Positions 7,174 to 13,272 of a stretch of DNA of 13,272 nucleotides are shown here, piece by piece (position 1 is the first letter of the stretch; every line of letters begins with the position of its first letter). The notes under the pieces were generated by a model, which saw only the letters and a program-made list of their open reading frames with translations, searched no databases and was not told the DNA's origin. The position numbers were made by a program, and so were the translations under genes. The DNA is from Candidatus Fermentibacterota bacterium (GTDB lineage Bacteria; Fermentibacterota; Fermentibacteria; Fermentibacterales; Fermentibacteraceae): the NCBI GenBank assembly GCA_022703195.1, contig JAKLEF010000022.1, positions 1 to 13,272 of the forward strand. Direction: 5' to 3'.

Positions 7174-7277
7174 CAAGTCCCTCCCGGACTGCCGGATCGA
7201 CATCCGATGGAATTGCCCGTCCGAACATGCTCAAGGGCCGTCTCACGGTAAACGGCGGCAGCCACCAGCGGGCCGGC

Positions 7278-8102
7278 TCAGATGAGGATCCAGGGGCGGT
7301 CGGCCCCGCAGGCCTCGACCGTGACTGAATCGATCCTCCTGACCCCGGGCAGCGTCTCCCTCCCGTCGGCGGCCTCGGGGCTGACGAACCTCGCCCTCAC
7401 GGTGAACGGAGGCGAAGGGGTGAACGGCCGTGCCGAGCCGATGGAATGCACCGCGCGTTCCACGCCTTCTCGTATCGCCTGCCGGGCTCCGGCCGGAGAC
7501 ATCGATACGGCGGGAGCCTGACGGAGCCCTCCCGGCTCACCGCCCAGCCCCTCCTTCACGGCGACGGTAACCGACCACGGCGCCAGCTTCGAGGCTTCGG
7601 AGGCCGCGGCCCTGTCGCCTGAGAGGAAGACGAAGGGGACGCCTTGGAGTCCAGCTGTGTAGCAGTTCATCCAGATCTCCCCGACGGGCTCCCCGTCGAC
7701 CCAGTAGCCCTCGAGCCCCCCGTGGAACGAGTGCGGCAGGACAGCGCGCGGAGTGCCGGCCATTGCGTGCATGCCGGTCTGGAACAGGCCGGCGAATCCG
7801 GGATCGAGCCCCTCCGGGCCGCCCTCTCCGGCCCCCATCACGAGCCTGCAGGAAGGATGCAGGAGTTCGGGATCGATCCCCCCCGGAAACCCGCCGTGCC
7901 CGTCCCATGCAACGACTTCGTCTACTCCCGCTGCGATCGCACCCTCCACAAGGGCGTTCAGCTCCAGCGTTGCGAGCCGCCGCGCCTGGCCGAGATAGGG
8001 TGCGAACCAGCCTGCACGGGCGTCCCAGCAGCACTGGAGGCCGTGGTCCACAACCCCGGCCACACCCTCCAGATCGCACGCCGCATAGATCCTCGAACCC
8101 AT
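7278..8102 (-). CDS. M55 family D-aminopeptidase (DppA-like)
   Basis: This 274-aa protein aligns along its length with DppA, the zinc D-aminopeptidase. Every metal or catalytic position can be placed: CDLEG (D10, E12), WDGHGG (H69), TGMHAM (H112), LPHSFHG (H124, matching the catalytic His) and VGEIWMN (E142). Further matches are FVFLSGDRAAASEA and TVAVKEGLG. The spacing agrees with B. subtilis DppA (D8, E10, H60, H104, H115, E133). The family hydrolyses short peptides with N-terminal D-amino acids, often in the turnover of peptidoglycan-derived peptides; B. subtilis DppA forms a decamer. There is no signal peptide, so it is probably cytoplasmic. The ATG has AGGAGG 5 nt upstream. It follows the iron-permease-family gene with a 33-nt gap. 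No dipeptide transporter genes are adjacent, unlike the dpp operon. Confidence 0.94.
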   Translation of the reverse strand: MGSRIYAACDLEGVAGVVDHGLQCCWDARAGWFAPYLGQARRLATLELNALVEGAIAAGVDEVVAWDGHGGFPGGIDPELLHPSCRLVMGAGEGGPEGLDPGFAGLFQTGMHAMAGTPRAVLPHSFHGGLEGYWVDGEPVGEIWMNCYTAGLQGVPFVFLSGDRAAASEASKLAPWSVTVAVKEGLGGEPGGLRQAPAVSMSPAGARQAIREGVERAVHSIGSARPFTPSPPFTVRARFVSPEAADGRETLPGVRRIDSVTVEACGADRPWILI

Positions 8103-8135
8103 ATGTACCTCCTGGCCGATAAGGTCCGGAGCCGC

Positions 8136-8546
8136 TCACGGCTCGGGGCTGCCGGTGTCCTCTTCTCCCTTGTAGAGCTCCGCCCTGGCCTCGCTCGCAA
8201 GCGCCTCGTACCGGCTGCGGAACCTGTCGAGAGTGTCCTCTTCCAGCTCTTCCAGATCGAGCAATGCGTTGTGAGCTCCCCGGGTCGCCCGGATCAGCTC
8301 GTCCAGCTTGATCTGGATGGCCTTCGTGTCTCGGTTCTGGGTGTTCTGGATGAGGAAGACCATCAGGAATGTGATGATCGTCGTGCCCGTGTTGATGACC
8401 AGCTGCCACGTGTCGCTGAACCCGAAGAGCGGCCCCGTGACGATCCAGGCCAGGATCACGAAGACCGCGAGGACGAAGACCCAGGGTCGGCCGCTGAAGT
8501 GTGCCGTGGCCTTCGCGAACCTCGAATACCAGGCATTTGCTCGCAT
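8136..8546 (-). CDS. Low-affinity iron permease family membrane protein
   Basis: This 136-aa protein matches the bacterial 'low affinity iron permease' family (PF04120-type). WYSRFAKATAHFSGRPWVF (6-24) is followed by a first TM helix (about 22-38), GFSDTWQLVINTGTTIITFLMVFLIQNTQNRDTKAIQIKLDELI (42-85) with a second TM helix, and an acidic charged C-terminal helix (LDLEELEEDTLDRFRSRYEAL). The family name derives from fungal Fet4; iron transport by the short bacterial members is not established. The ATG at 8546 is chosen because AAGGAG lies 6 nt upstream. An in-frame ATG at 8564 has only a weak GGAAG upstream. It heads the minus-strand gene series and is divergent from the SH3-like secreted protein gene. 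Confidence 0.92.
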   Translation of the reverse strand: MRANAWYSRFAKATAHFSGRPWVFVLAVFVILAWIVTGPLFGFSDTWQLVINTGTTIITFLMVFLIQNTQNRDTKAIQIKLDELIRATRGAHNALLDLEELEEDTLDRFRSRYEALASEARAELYKGEEDTGSPEP

Positions 8547-8708
8547 GAAGGGCTCCTTACCCATATACGGTTGTTCTTCCCGTTCCGGTTCTCCTGTCGG
8601 ATAGCCTGATCGAACCCGAGCCCTCGAGTCAGTCGGACAGGTGTTCGGGGGCTGTTTCCAGCAATCGGGATCGTCTGCATGATATGGAATCAACGACAGG
8701 AGGATGCC
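8547..8708. promoter_or_regulatory. Divergent intergenic region, presumed promoters for both flanking genes
   Basis: This 162-bp non-coding stretch lies between divergent genes and so must hold outward promoters unless transcription enters from elsewhere. No convincing -35/-10 pair could be picked on either strand. An imperfect inverted repeat is visible (CCTGTCGGA near 8595 and TCGGACAGG near 8635, one mismatch), possibly a regulator site. AAGGAG (8553-8558, minus; inside this gap) and AGGAGG (8698-8703, plus) are the ribosome binding sites that set the two starts. Confidence 0.35.
8698..8703 (+). promoter_or_regulatory. Ribosome binding site fixing the ATG at 8709
   Basis: AGGAGG lies 5 nt before the ATG at 8709. 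An in-frame ATG at 8679 has no such site, and the signal peptide begins right after 8709. Confidence 0.65.
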
Positions 8709-10043
8709 ATGTTCAGATTCCTGCTCGCCACGCTCCTGCTGCCCGCCGCGGTGCTCGGCGACGCCGGGATACTCGGTTCGGTCGTCCGCGGTCCGTCGGC
8801 GCTCTCGGATTCGGGGCCGGACGTGAGGATGCTGGCCCAGGACGTCCTCATCAGCGTGGACCGGCACTCATACGAGATCACGGGCTGCTTCCTCCTGCAC
8901 TCGCCGTCCGACGAGGGCACCGTGTTCATGTACTTCCCGGTGGACATCATCACGCCCTTCGTATCAATGCTCTACAGCTCCACGGAACCGGGCCCCCTCC
9001 TGGACAGGGTGGAAGTTACGGTGGACGGCGCCCCGGCCGAAGTGTTCCCGATGTTCGTCTGCGAGTGGAATCCTTCGGAAGAGCCGTCGCTCCCATGCTG
9101 GGAGTCGGTCCGGGAGATGACGAGACCTCTCTTCCAGGACGAGCCTGATGAGGGAGAGCCTTTCTATGCCACCAGGATCCCTGCAGTGGAACAGATCACC
9201 GACTCATGCATGGACTGGGAGGCGGACCTGCCGGGAATCCACAGCCAGGCGCTGAACGCCGCCTGGTCAGCCGGCTTCGGAGTCGATGACACCGTCCTGG
9301 TCGAGTACCACGTGACGGGACAGATGACGACGGACTACGACTCGACGATGTCCATCCTCTGCTATCCACTGCAGACCGGGTCGACGTGGACCGGTTCCAT
9401 CGGAAGCGGCAGGGTGACGGTCGTTCCTTCCGGGTTCGCCGGCCCCGGAGAGATATCCTTCATCGCCGGCTCCATGCTCCCGGCTGCAGTAGAACTGCCG
9501 CCGGCCGTCTTCGAGCCCCTTCCGGAGATAGCCGGGCACCAATCCTTCGCTGCCACCAGGCTCTCACGCCTGGCGGGGACCCGCCTCGGGGGCGGCTTCC
9601 AGTGGAGATTCTCGGACTTCGAGCCATCTGCCGTCCCGGAGGGCTGGCGGGGGCTGTTCCCGGGCCTCGGCGACATGTACGCGTTCGTTGCGGACAGCGT
9701 GAGGGAATGGCGGACTTCGGAATCCGCACCGAGGCCGACGGGCTGGGGCGGGTCGTTCATCTACGCCTTTCTCTCCGACAACCCTCCCGACAGGCTGACT
9801 GTCATCGACCTGGACGGCGTGCCGCTCCACGAATCGCCGGACCCCGGTGCCCCCGTGACCTCCCTGCTGCCGGTGAACACCGTGCTGACGGTGATCGAGA
9901 CGCGCGGACCCTGGATCCTGGTGGGCTGCAGCCCCTGCGACATAGTGAACTATGAGGAGATGGGCCCCCTTCACGGCTGGATCGAACTCTACCGCACCGG
10001 CGGCGACGGCCTGTCGAGACCTTCCGCCCTGCCGATGCTATGA
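8709..10043 (+). CDS. Secreted protein with C-terminal SH3-like domain
   Basis: This 444-aa protein starts with a clear Sec signal (MFRFLLATLLLPAAVLGDAG). The central 300+ residues match no family I recognise. They look beta-rich: VDRHSYEITGCFLLHSPSDEG (50-70) reads like an Ig- or DUF4424-style fold over a protein whose partner is unknown, and several cysteines (C60, C118, C130, C167, C218) could form disulphides. The C terminus (about 363-428) resembles a bacterial SH3 domain. LTVIDLDGVPLHESPDPGAPV is followed by LLPVNTVLTVIETRGPWILVG and ends HGWIELY, the usual pattern of wall- or peptide-binding SH3b modules. C407 and C410 interrupt it. The product is probably exported to the periplasm or surface. 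It is monocistronic as far as can be seen, converging on the gene ending at 10107. Confidence 0.9.
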   Translation: MFRFLLATLLLPAAVLGDAGILGSVVRGPSALSDSGPDVRMLAQDVLISVDRHSYEITGCFLLHSPSDEGTVFMYFPVDIITPFVSMLYSSTEPGPLLDRVEVTVDGAPAEVFPMFVCEWNPSEEPSLPCWESVREMTRPLFQDEPDEGEPFYATRIPAVEQITDSCMDWEADLPGIHSQALNAAWSAGFGVDDTVLVEYHVTGQMTTDYDSTMSILCYPLQTGSTWTGSIGSGRVTVVPSGFAGPGEISFIAGSMLPAAVELPPAVFEPLPEIAGHQSFAATRLSRLAGTRLGGGFQWRFSDFEPSAVPEGWRGLFPGLGDMYAFVADSVREWRTSESAPRPTGWGGSFIYAFLSDNPPDRLTVIDLDGVPLHESPDPGAPVTSLLPVNTVLTVIETRGPWILVGCSPCDIVNYEEMGPLHGWIELYRTGGDGLSRPSALPML

Positions 10044-10106
10044 GCAGGCTACCCTTCGCGGCAATGTCCCGGTTGTTCTTGTTCTCCTGAGTCGCAGGCA
10101 GGCCGG

Positions 10107-10520
10107 TCAGTCGACCCGGAAGACCGTGTACTCGCCAGGCTTCCCGGGGATGATCCGGAACGTCGAGGCAGCTAGCGTGTGCGGGTCTGTCGCTTCGAGG
10201 ACGATGGCGGCTCCGCCGTCGACCTCGAACACGGGAGTGCCGATGGAGAGCGGTTCGTCGGATCCGATCCCTGACACGGGTTCGGAGAGCACGATGCGGG
10301 GGGCGGAGTCCTCGGTTGCGTCTGCCAGCCACTGCAGGTACAGGATGGACTCGACGATCTCGAACCCCGAGTTCCCGACCACGACACGATAAAATCCCAC
10401 GATCCCGTCCGACTCCCATGATCCGCCGCTCGCGACCGAGGAGATGCACGGATCGATCACGGGGGACTGGGCTAGAACTGCATCCAGCGCGAGCAGTGCC
10501 GTAAGGACCGGCGCCGTCAC
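10107..10520 (-). CDS. Small secreted hypothetical protein
   Basis: This 137-aa protein begins with a hydrophobic signal-like stretch (APVLTALLALDAVLAQ, probable cleavage after AQ at 18). The mature region is beta-rich and acidic. WESDGIVGFYRVVVGNSGFEIVESILYLQWL (35-65) sits in the middle and the C terminus ends FRIIPGKPGEYTVFRVD. It has one cysteine (C25) and no motif I recognise. The GTG start at 10520 has GGGGGAG only 2 nt upstream, an unusually short spacing. No better in-frame start exists before the stop codon upstream, so the start is somewhat uncertain. It lies 36 nt after the duplicated-motif gene, so the two are probably co-transcribed. It converges on the SH3-like protein gene with 63 nt between their stops. 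Confidence 0.78.
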   Translation of the reverse strand: MTAPVLTALLALDAVLAQSPVIDPCISSVASGGSWESDGIVGFYRVVVGNSGFEIVESILYLQWLADATEDSAPRIVLSEPVSGIGSDEPLSIGTPVFEVDGGAAIVLEATDPHTLAASTFRIIPGKPGEYTVFRVD

Positions 10521-10556
10521 GGCTCCCCCGGAAGTCTGCAGGACACGGCGGTCACT

Positions 10557-10955
10557 TCAGACGAAGTCGATGCTGCTCGCCGATGCCGAAACGACATAGC
10601 ACCGCTCGATGTTGGACCCCTCGTCGGCGGGGACCATGAAGAAGCCCGGCCTGCCGGGCTGGTAGCCCTGCGTGGTCCCGAGGAGGACCTCGCCGTCCAT
10701 GAACACGACCCTGATCTTCCGCCCTGCCGGCGGACGAGCGGGATCGAACGATTTCCGCTCCATGTGGCGCGGGTCGCCTTCGAGGTCCTTCACGAAGAAC
10801 ACGGCTTTCAGTTCGCCTACCTTCACAGCGACAGGCCCCTTCGCCCCAGGCTGGGAGGTGGGGATGACGTGGAACAATTCCTTGTTGGGCAGGAAGTCCG
10901 ATGTCTCGCCCTTCAGGATGTGTCCGTCCGAATATCTCGCCACGACCCTGTTCAT
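10557..10955 (-). CDS. Internally duplicated hypothetical protein (DUF6982-like, tentative)
   Basis: This 132-aa soluble protein has two copies of one motif. VARYSDGHILKGETSDFLP...FHVIP (5-32) and VVFMDGEVLLGTTQGYQP...FFMVP (83-109) share the pattern hydrophobic-x-DG-x-x-L-x-G-x-T, then an aromatic and P, then F-x-[VM]-[IV]-P. Between them sits LKAVFFVKDLEGDP. This reads like a domain seen in acidobacterial and deltaproteobacterial hypothetical proteins (DUF6982 from memory, not verified). It suggests two small beta-barrel-like units. There is no signal peptide, no TM segment and only one cysteine. GGAGGG lies 4 nt before the ATG. It is the first gene of a two-gene minus-strand unit with the small secreted protein. 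The function is unknown. Confidence 0.9.
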   Translation of the reverse strand: MNRVVARYSDGHILKGETSDFLPNKELFHVIPTSQPGAKGPVAVKVGELKAVFFVKDLEGDPRHMERKSFDPARPPAGRKIRVVFMDGEVLLGTTQGYQPGRPGFFMVPADEGSNIERCYVVSASASSIDFV

Positions 10956-11033
10956 CAGACCCTCCCGCTCGAACCTGCCTGGCCTGCCAGCTGCCGGGCA
11001 GCCGCCGCGGACTCCGCCCGGCTATCCCCGCGC

Positions 11034-11055
11034 ATCCGGCTTCCATCAGCCGGAT
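11034..11055. repeat. Perfect 8-bp inverted repeat with 6-nt loop
   Basis: ATCCGGCT (11034-11041), TCCATC loop and AGCCGGAT (11048-11055) form a perfect stem. No T-run follows on either strand, so it is more likely an operator or RNA structure than an intrinsic terminator. Confidence 0.5.
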
Positions 11056-11160
11056 TCCGCTCGTACGCATCATCATGGCGCTCCAGCCCCCCGTCAAGCG
11101 CAAGGGGCCGGCGTCGAAGCCCCGGCTCGCGCATCGGTTCACGGTCCGGCCGGCGGTAGA

Positions 11161-11185
11161 CCGCCCCGGCCGGGGAACGGGGCGG
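11161..11185. repeat. GC-rich inverted repeat containing a 12-bp palindrome
   Basis: CCGCCCC (11161-11167) pairs with GGGGCGG (11179-11185). Inside it, CCCCGGCCGGGG (11164-11175) is a perfect palindrome, so two alternative folds compete. It lies about 70 bp upstream of the protease start. Confidence 0.5.
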
Positions 11186-11255
11186 ATTACCTGTGATGCG
11201 GTTTCACCCCTATGTTCCATCATGAGTATTCACAGGGTATGACTGGAGGATGTCG

Positions 11256-13272
11256 ATGAACGCCCTTGATCTCCTTCTCGTTGTCTCCGTCTGCACCGGC
11301 ACTGCTTCGGGCGGCCCGGACCGCGTCTACGAGAGCCCGGCGCCGGCAGGACAGGTGGAGGTCCTCTCCGAGGGTGGAGGGGACACGGTGATCAGGTTCG
11401 CTCTGGACGCGCTCGATTCCGAGGATGTTTCGATCGAGGGATTCGGCCGCGGTACGCGGCTCAGCATCCCGGACGGAGGCATTTCGGGTATAGAGGGCTA
11501 TCCCGACCTACCGGTGATCCGCAGGATGGTCAGGGTGCCCTCCACGGGGGATGTCAGGGTCGACCTTCTCGATCAGGAGACCTCCAGGCTCGGAGTTCTG
11601 AGGATCCCACCCCTCCAGCCGTTCCCTGCGCACGACGGCGAGACGCCTCCCTTCCGCATCAGCGAGGAGCTCTACACCGGGAGCGGGCTCTACCCGGCTT
11701 CTCCCGTGATCGTCGAATCCGTGTGCATCCTGCGCGACATCAGAGTCGCCTGGATCTGCTACTACCCCGTCTCATGGGATCCGTCGACAGGCGAGACGAC
11801 GCTCAACACCGAGGTCACGGTGCGCATCCACGCGGGGGACGGCAGGGGTGAGAACGAGCTGCCCAGGCCGTTCACCGGTCTGACACGGAGCTTCCTCCCT
11901 CTGTACGACGGGGTGCTTGGCTTCCCCGAGAGGGAGGGCGCGGACATCATCGACGGCAGCTACCTCTTCATCTCCTCCGGGGAGGGCCTCGAACTCGCGG
12001 GAGCCCTCATCGACTGGAAGTACAGGAAGGGATTCGAGGTCTTCACGGCCACGGTCCCCGGGATCGGTTCGACGCCCGAGGCTATCGACGCATGGATCGA
12101 GAATGCCTACGCCACCTGGCCCAACCCGCCCGAGTACATACTCATCGTCGGCGACGGATATGTCGTCCCGCCCCCCTGGTACGGCGGCTCGTTCGCTGCG
12201 GACAACATGTATGGCGTCCTGGGATCGGGATCGGTGCCGTCGATCCATGTCGGGCGGCTCTCCGGGAGCGACTCGGATGACCTGGCGTACGAGACCTGGA
12301 AGATAGCAAGCCACGAGATGGACCCCTACGAGCCATCCACCAGCTGGTTCCAGAGCGGTATCAGCGTCGGCCACGTGCAGTTCGCCGACAACTCCTACGA
12401 GTACGTCGAGTTCATGGAGTATGCCGGGATGGATGTGACCTGGTTCTGCGACACGGGCGGGATCCCACCCACGATTCCCGGTCTCGCGGAGAGCCTGAAC
12501 GAGGGCTGTTCAATGTTCGGCATCTGCGGCCACGGCAACCTGACCACGATCGTACCCCCGGGATTCACCAACTCGAACGTGGAAGCCCTGATGAACGGAC
12601 GGCGTCTGGGCTGGTGGGTGCTCGTCGCATGCAATACGGGCGAGTTCGACGGCGAGTACTGCTTCAGCGAGGCCCTGATGGGGGCGGGCGACGCAATCGA
12701 GACCAAGGGGGCCATCGGCGTGATGAGCCCCACCACGGGCAGCCCGATCGGCCCGGCTGACTCTCTAGGCAAGTGGATATTCGAGGGCCGGTTCGTGGAC
12801 GGTATGAGCCACATGGGTGCGATCACGGACTGGGGCAAGGCCAGGGTCTACAGCTACTACGGGGCCAGCGGCAACTCTAACAACCAGATGCACATGGTCT
12901 TCGGGTGCCCGGAGCTGGACATCTACAACGTATCCTCACCGCTGCCCCAGATAGTATGCAGCCATCCCGACTCCATCCTTCCGGGCACGCAGACCTTCCC
13001 GGTGTCTGTCGGAGGTGAGCCCGCAGCGGGCGTGCTGGTGGCCGTGATGATCCAGGATACGGTTTCAGGTTCATGGATGGAATCGTCCTACTCCGACGCC
13101 TCGGGGAACGTCACGTTCGACATCCCGTCTTACACTCCCGGCAGTCCCGTCTGCGTCACCGCGACCGGCCAGAACCTGCACCCCTATCTCTCCGACGGGC
13201 TGGTTGGCATAGGAGGCCAGGAATGGAACGCACCACGGGCGTCTCTCTCTGTGGGCCCGGTCCCCTGCTTCG
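11256..13272 (+). CDS. C25 (gingipain-type) cysteine protease, 3' partial
   Basis: The frame is open for 672 codons to the window edge, so the C terminus is missing. A short signal-like N terminus (LDLLLVVSVCTGTASG) is followed by a propeptide-like region. The C25 catalytic domain spans about residues 230-590: DIIDGSYLFIS, YILIVGDGYVVPP (D300), ADNMYG (D316), HVGRLSGSD (331-339), then the catalytic dyad CGHGN (H426) and VACNTGEF (C459). The 33-residue His-Cys spacing equals that of gingipain R (H211, C244). FGCPELDIYN closes the domain and an Ig-like domain follows (PQIVCSHPDSILPGTQTFPV...). The last residues, SLSVGPVPC, resemble the start of a C-terminal sorting or FlgD-like domain. The product is probably a secreted or surface peptidase, with specificity unknown. 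The ATG has GGAGG 6 nt upstream. Confidence 0.93.
   Translation, partial: MNALDLLLVVSVCTGTASGGPDRVYESPAPAGQVEVLSEGGGDTVIRFALDALDSEDVSIEGFGRGTRLSIPDGGISGIEGYPDLPVIRRMVRVPSTGDVRVDLLDQETSRLGVLRIPPLQPFPAHDGETPPFRISEELYTGSGLYPASPVIVESVCILRDIRVAWICYYPVSWDPSTGETTLNTEVTVRIHAGDGRGENELPRPFTGLTRSFLPLYDGVLGFPEREGADIIDGSYLFISSGEGLELAGALIDWKYRKGFEVFTATVPGIGSTPEAIDAWIENAYATWPNPPEYILIVGDGYVVPPPWYGGSFAADNMYGVLGSGSVPSIHVGRLSGSDSDDLAYETWKIASHEMDPYEPSTSWFQSGISVGHVQFADNSYEYVEFMEYAGMDVTWFCDTGGIPPTIPGLAESLNEGCSMFGICGHGNLTTIVPPGFTNSNVEALMNGRRLGWWVLVACNTGEFDGEYCFSEALMGAGDAIETKGAIGVMSPTTGSPIGPADSLGKWIFEGRFVDGMSHMGAITDWGKARVYSYYGASGNSNNQMHMVFGCPELDIYNVSSPLPQIVCSHPDSILPGTQTFPVSVGGEPAAGVLVAVMIQDTVSGSWMESSYSDASGNVTFDIPSYTPGSPVCVTATGQNLHPYLSDGLVGIGGQEWNAPRASLSVGPVPCF

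Larger units (their letters stand above)
10956..11255. other. Hairpin-rich divergent intergenic region
   Basis: These 300 bp between divergent genes show no convincing coding frame. They contain a cluster of GC-rich inverted repeats: CTGG/CCAG at 10979-10990, GCTGCC/GGCAGC at 10990-11002, ATCCGGCT/AGCCGGAT at 11034-11055, GGGGC/GCCCC near 11103-11122 and CCGCCCC/GGGGCGG at 11161-11185. The last 70 bp, before the protease gene, are less GC-rich and are the likely promoter area, though no clear -35/-10 was found. No tRNA-like fold was recognised. Confidence 0.5.

Noticed and set aside
7174..7277. Small stems (CGGAT/ATCCG at 7193-7206 and GCCGT/ACGGC near 7233-7255) considered as a terminator or riboswitch after the peptidase gene.
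   Set aside because: The stems are only 5 bp with no T-run, which is within chance for GC-rich sequence.
10552..11223. Minus-strand 223-codon frame covering the intergenic region and the duplicated-motif gene.
   Set aside because: It overlaps the well-supported gene in a different frame and has no recognisable domain. The intergenic part consists of GC-rich hairpins.
1..13272. Search for CRISPR arrays, insertion sequences, att sites, tRNA or rRNA genes and phage modules.
   Set aside because: No regularly spaced repeats, transposase or integrase motifs, tRNA-like folds or rRNA segments were seen on reading either strand.

Overview
The window is GC-rich bacterial DNA with tightly packed genes, strong GGAGG-type ribosome binding sites and frequent AGG arginine codons. 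It encodes an ADP-heptose-epimerase-like enzyme, a lipoprotein-like product, secreted proteins and a gingipain-type (C25) protease. This points to a Gram-negative, diderm bacterium, possibly an uncultured lineage near the FCB group (Fermentibacteria or Eisenbacteria-like). That placement is inference from protein style only. No rRNA, tRNA, CRISPR array, transposase or phage gene was seen.

Layout. Positions 152-8546 carry eleven genes, all on the minus strand. In order of transcription they are: a low-affinity-iron-permease-family membrane protein (8546-8136); an M55 DppA-type D-aminopeptidase (8102-7278); a zinc-ribbon / L7/L12-like / two-TM protein (7173-6631); a DUF3795 domain fused to an isoprenylcysteine-methyltransferase-like membrane domain (6570-5665); a putative lipoprotein (5674-5213); a Cdd1-type helix-hairpin-helix protein (5163-4858); a YraQ/ArsP-type permease (4848-3559); a flavin-reductase-like flavoprotein (3434-2856); two SDR-family nucleotide-sugar epimerases (2702-1659 and 1582-680); and a small zinc-binding hypothetical protein (655-152). 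A hairpin followed by a T-rich tract at the left edge probably terminates this run. Several junctions are overlapping or under 50 nt (8546/8102, 6570/5674, 5163/4848, 680/655). Others are 100-150 nt, so the run is probably several operons in one direction.

At 8547-8708 there is a divergent intergenic region, followed by a plus-strand secreted protein with a C-terminal SH3-like domain (8709-10043). It converges on a minus-strand pair: a protein built from two copies of one motif (10955-10557), then a small secreted protein (10520-10107). A 300-bp hairpin-rich intergenic region (10956-11255) separates that pair from a plus-strand C25 cysteine protease, which begins at 11256 and runs off the right edge.

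Functionally the window mixes cell-envelope and housekeeping genes. They cover sugar-nucleotide chemistry for surface glycans, D-amino-acid peptide hydrolysis, membrane permeases and exported proteins. It does not look like a defence island or mobile element. The most unusual items are the DUF3795-methyltransferase fusion, the zinc-ribbon / L7/L12-like membrane protein and the internally duplicated protein at 10557-10955.
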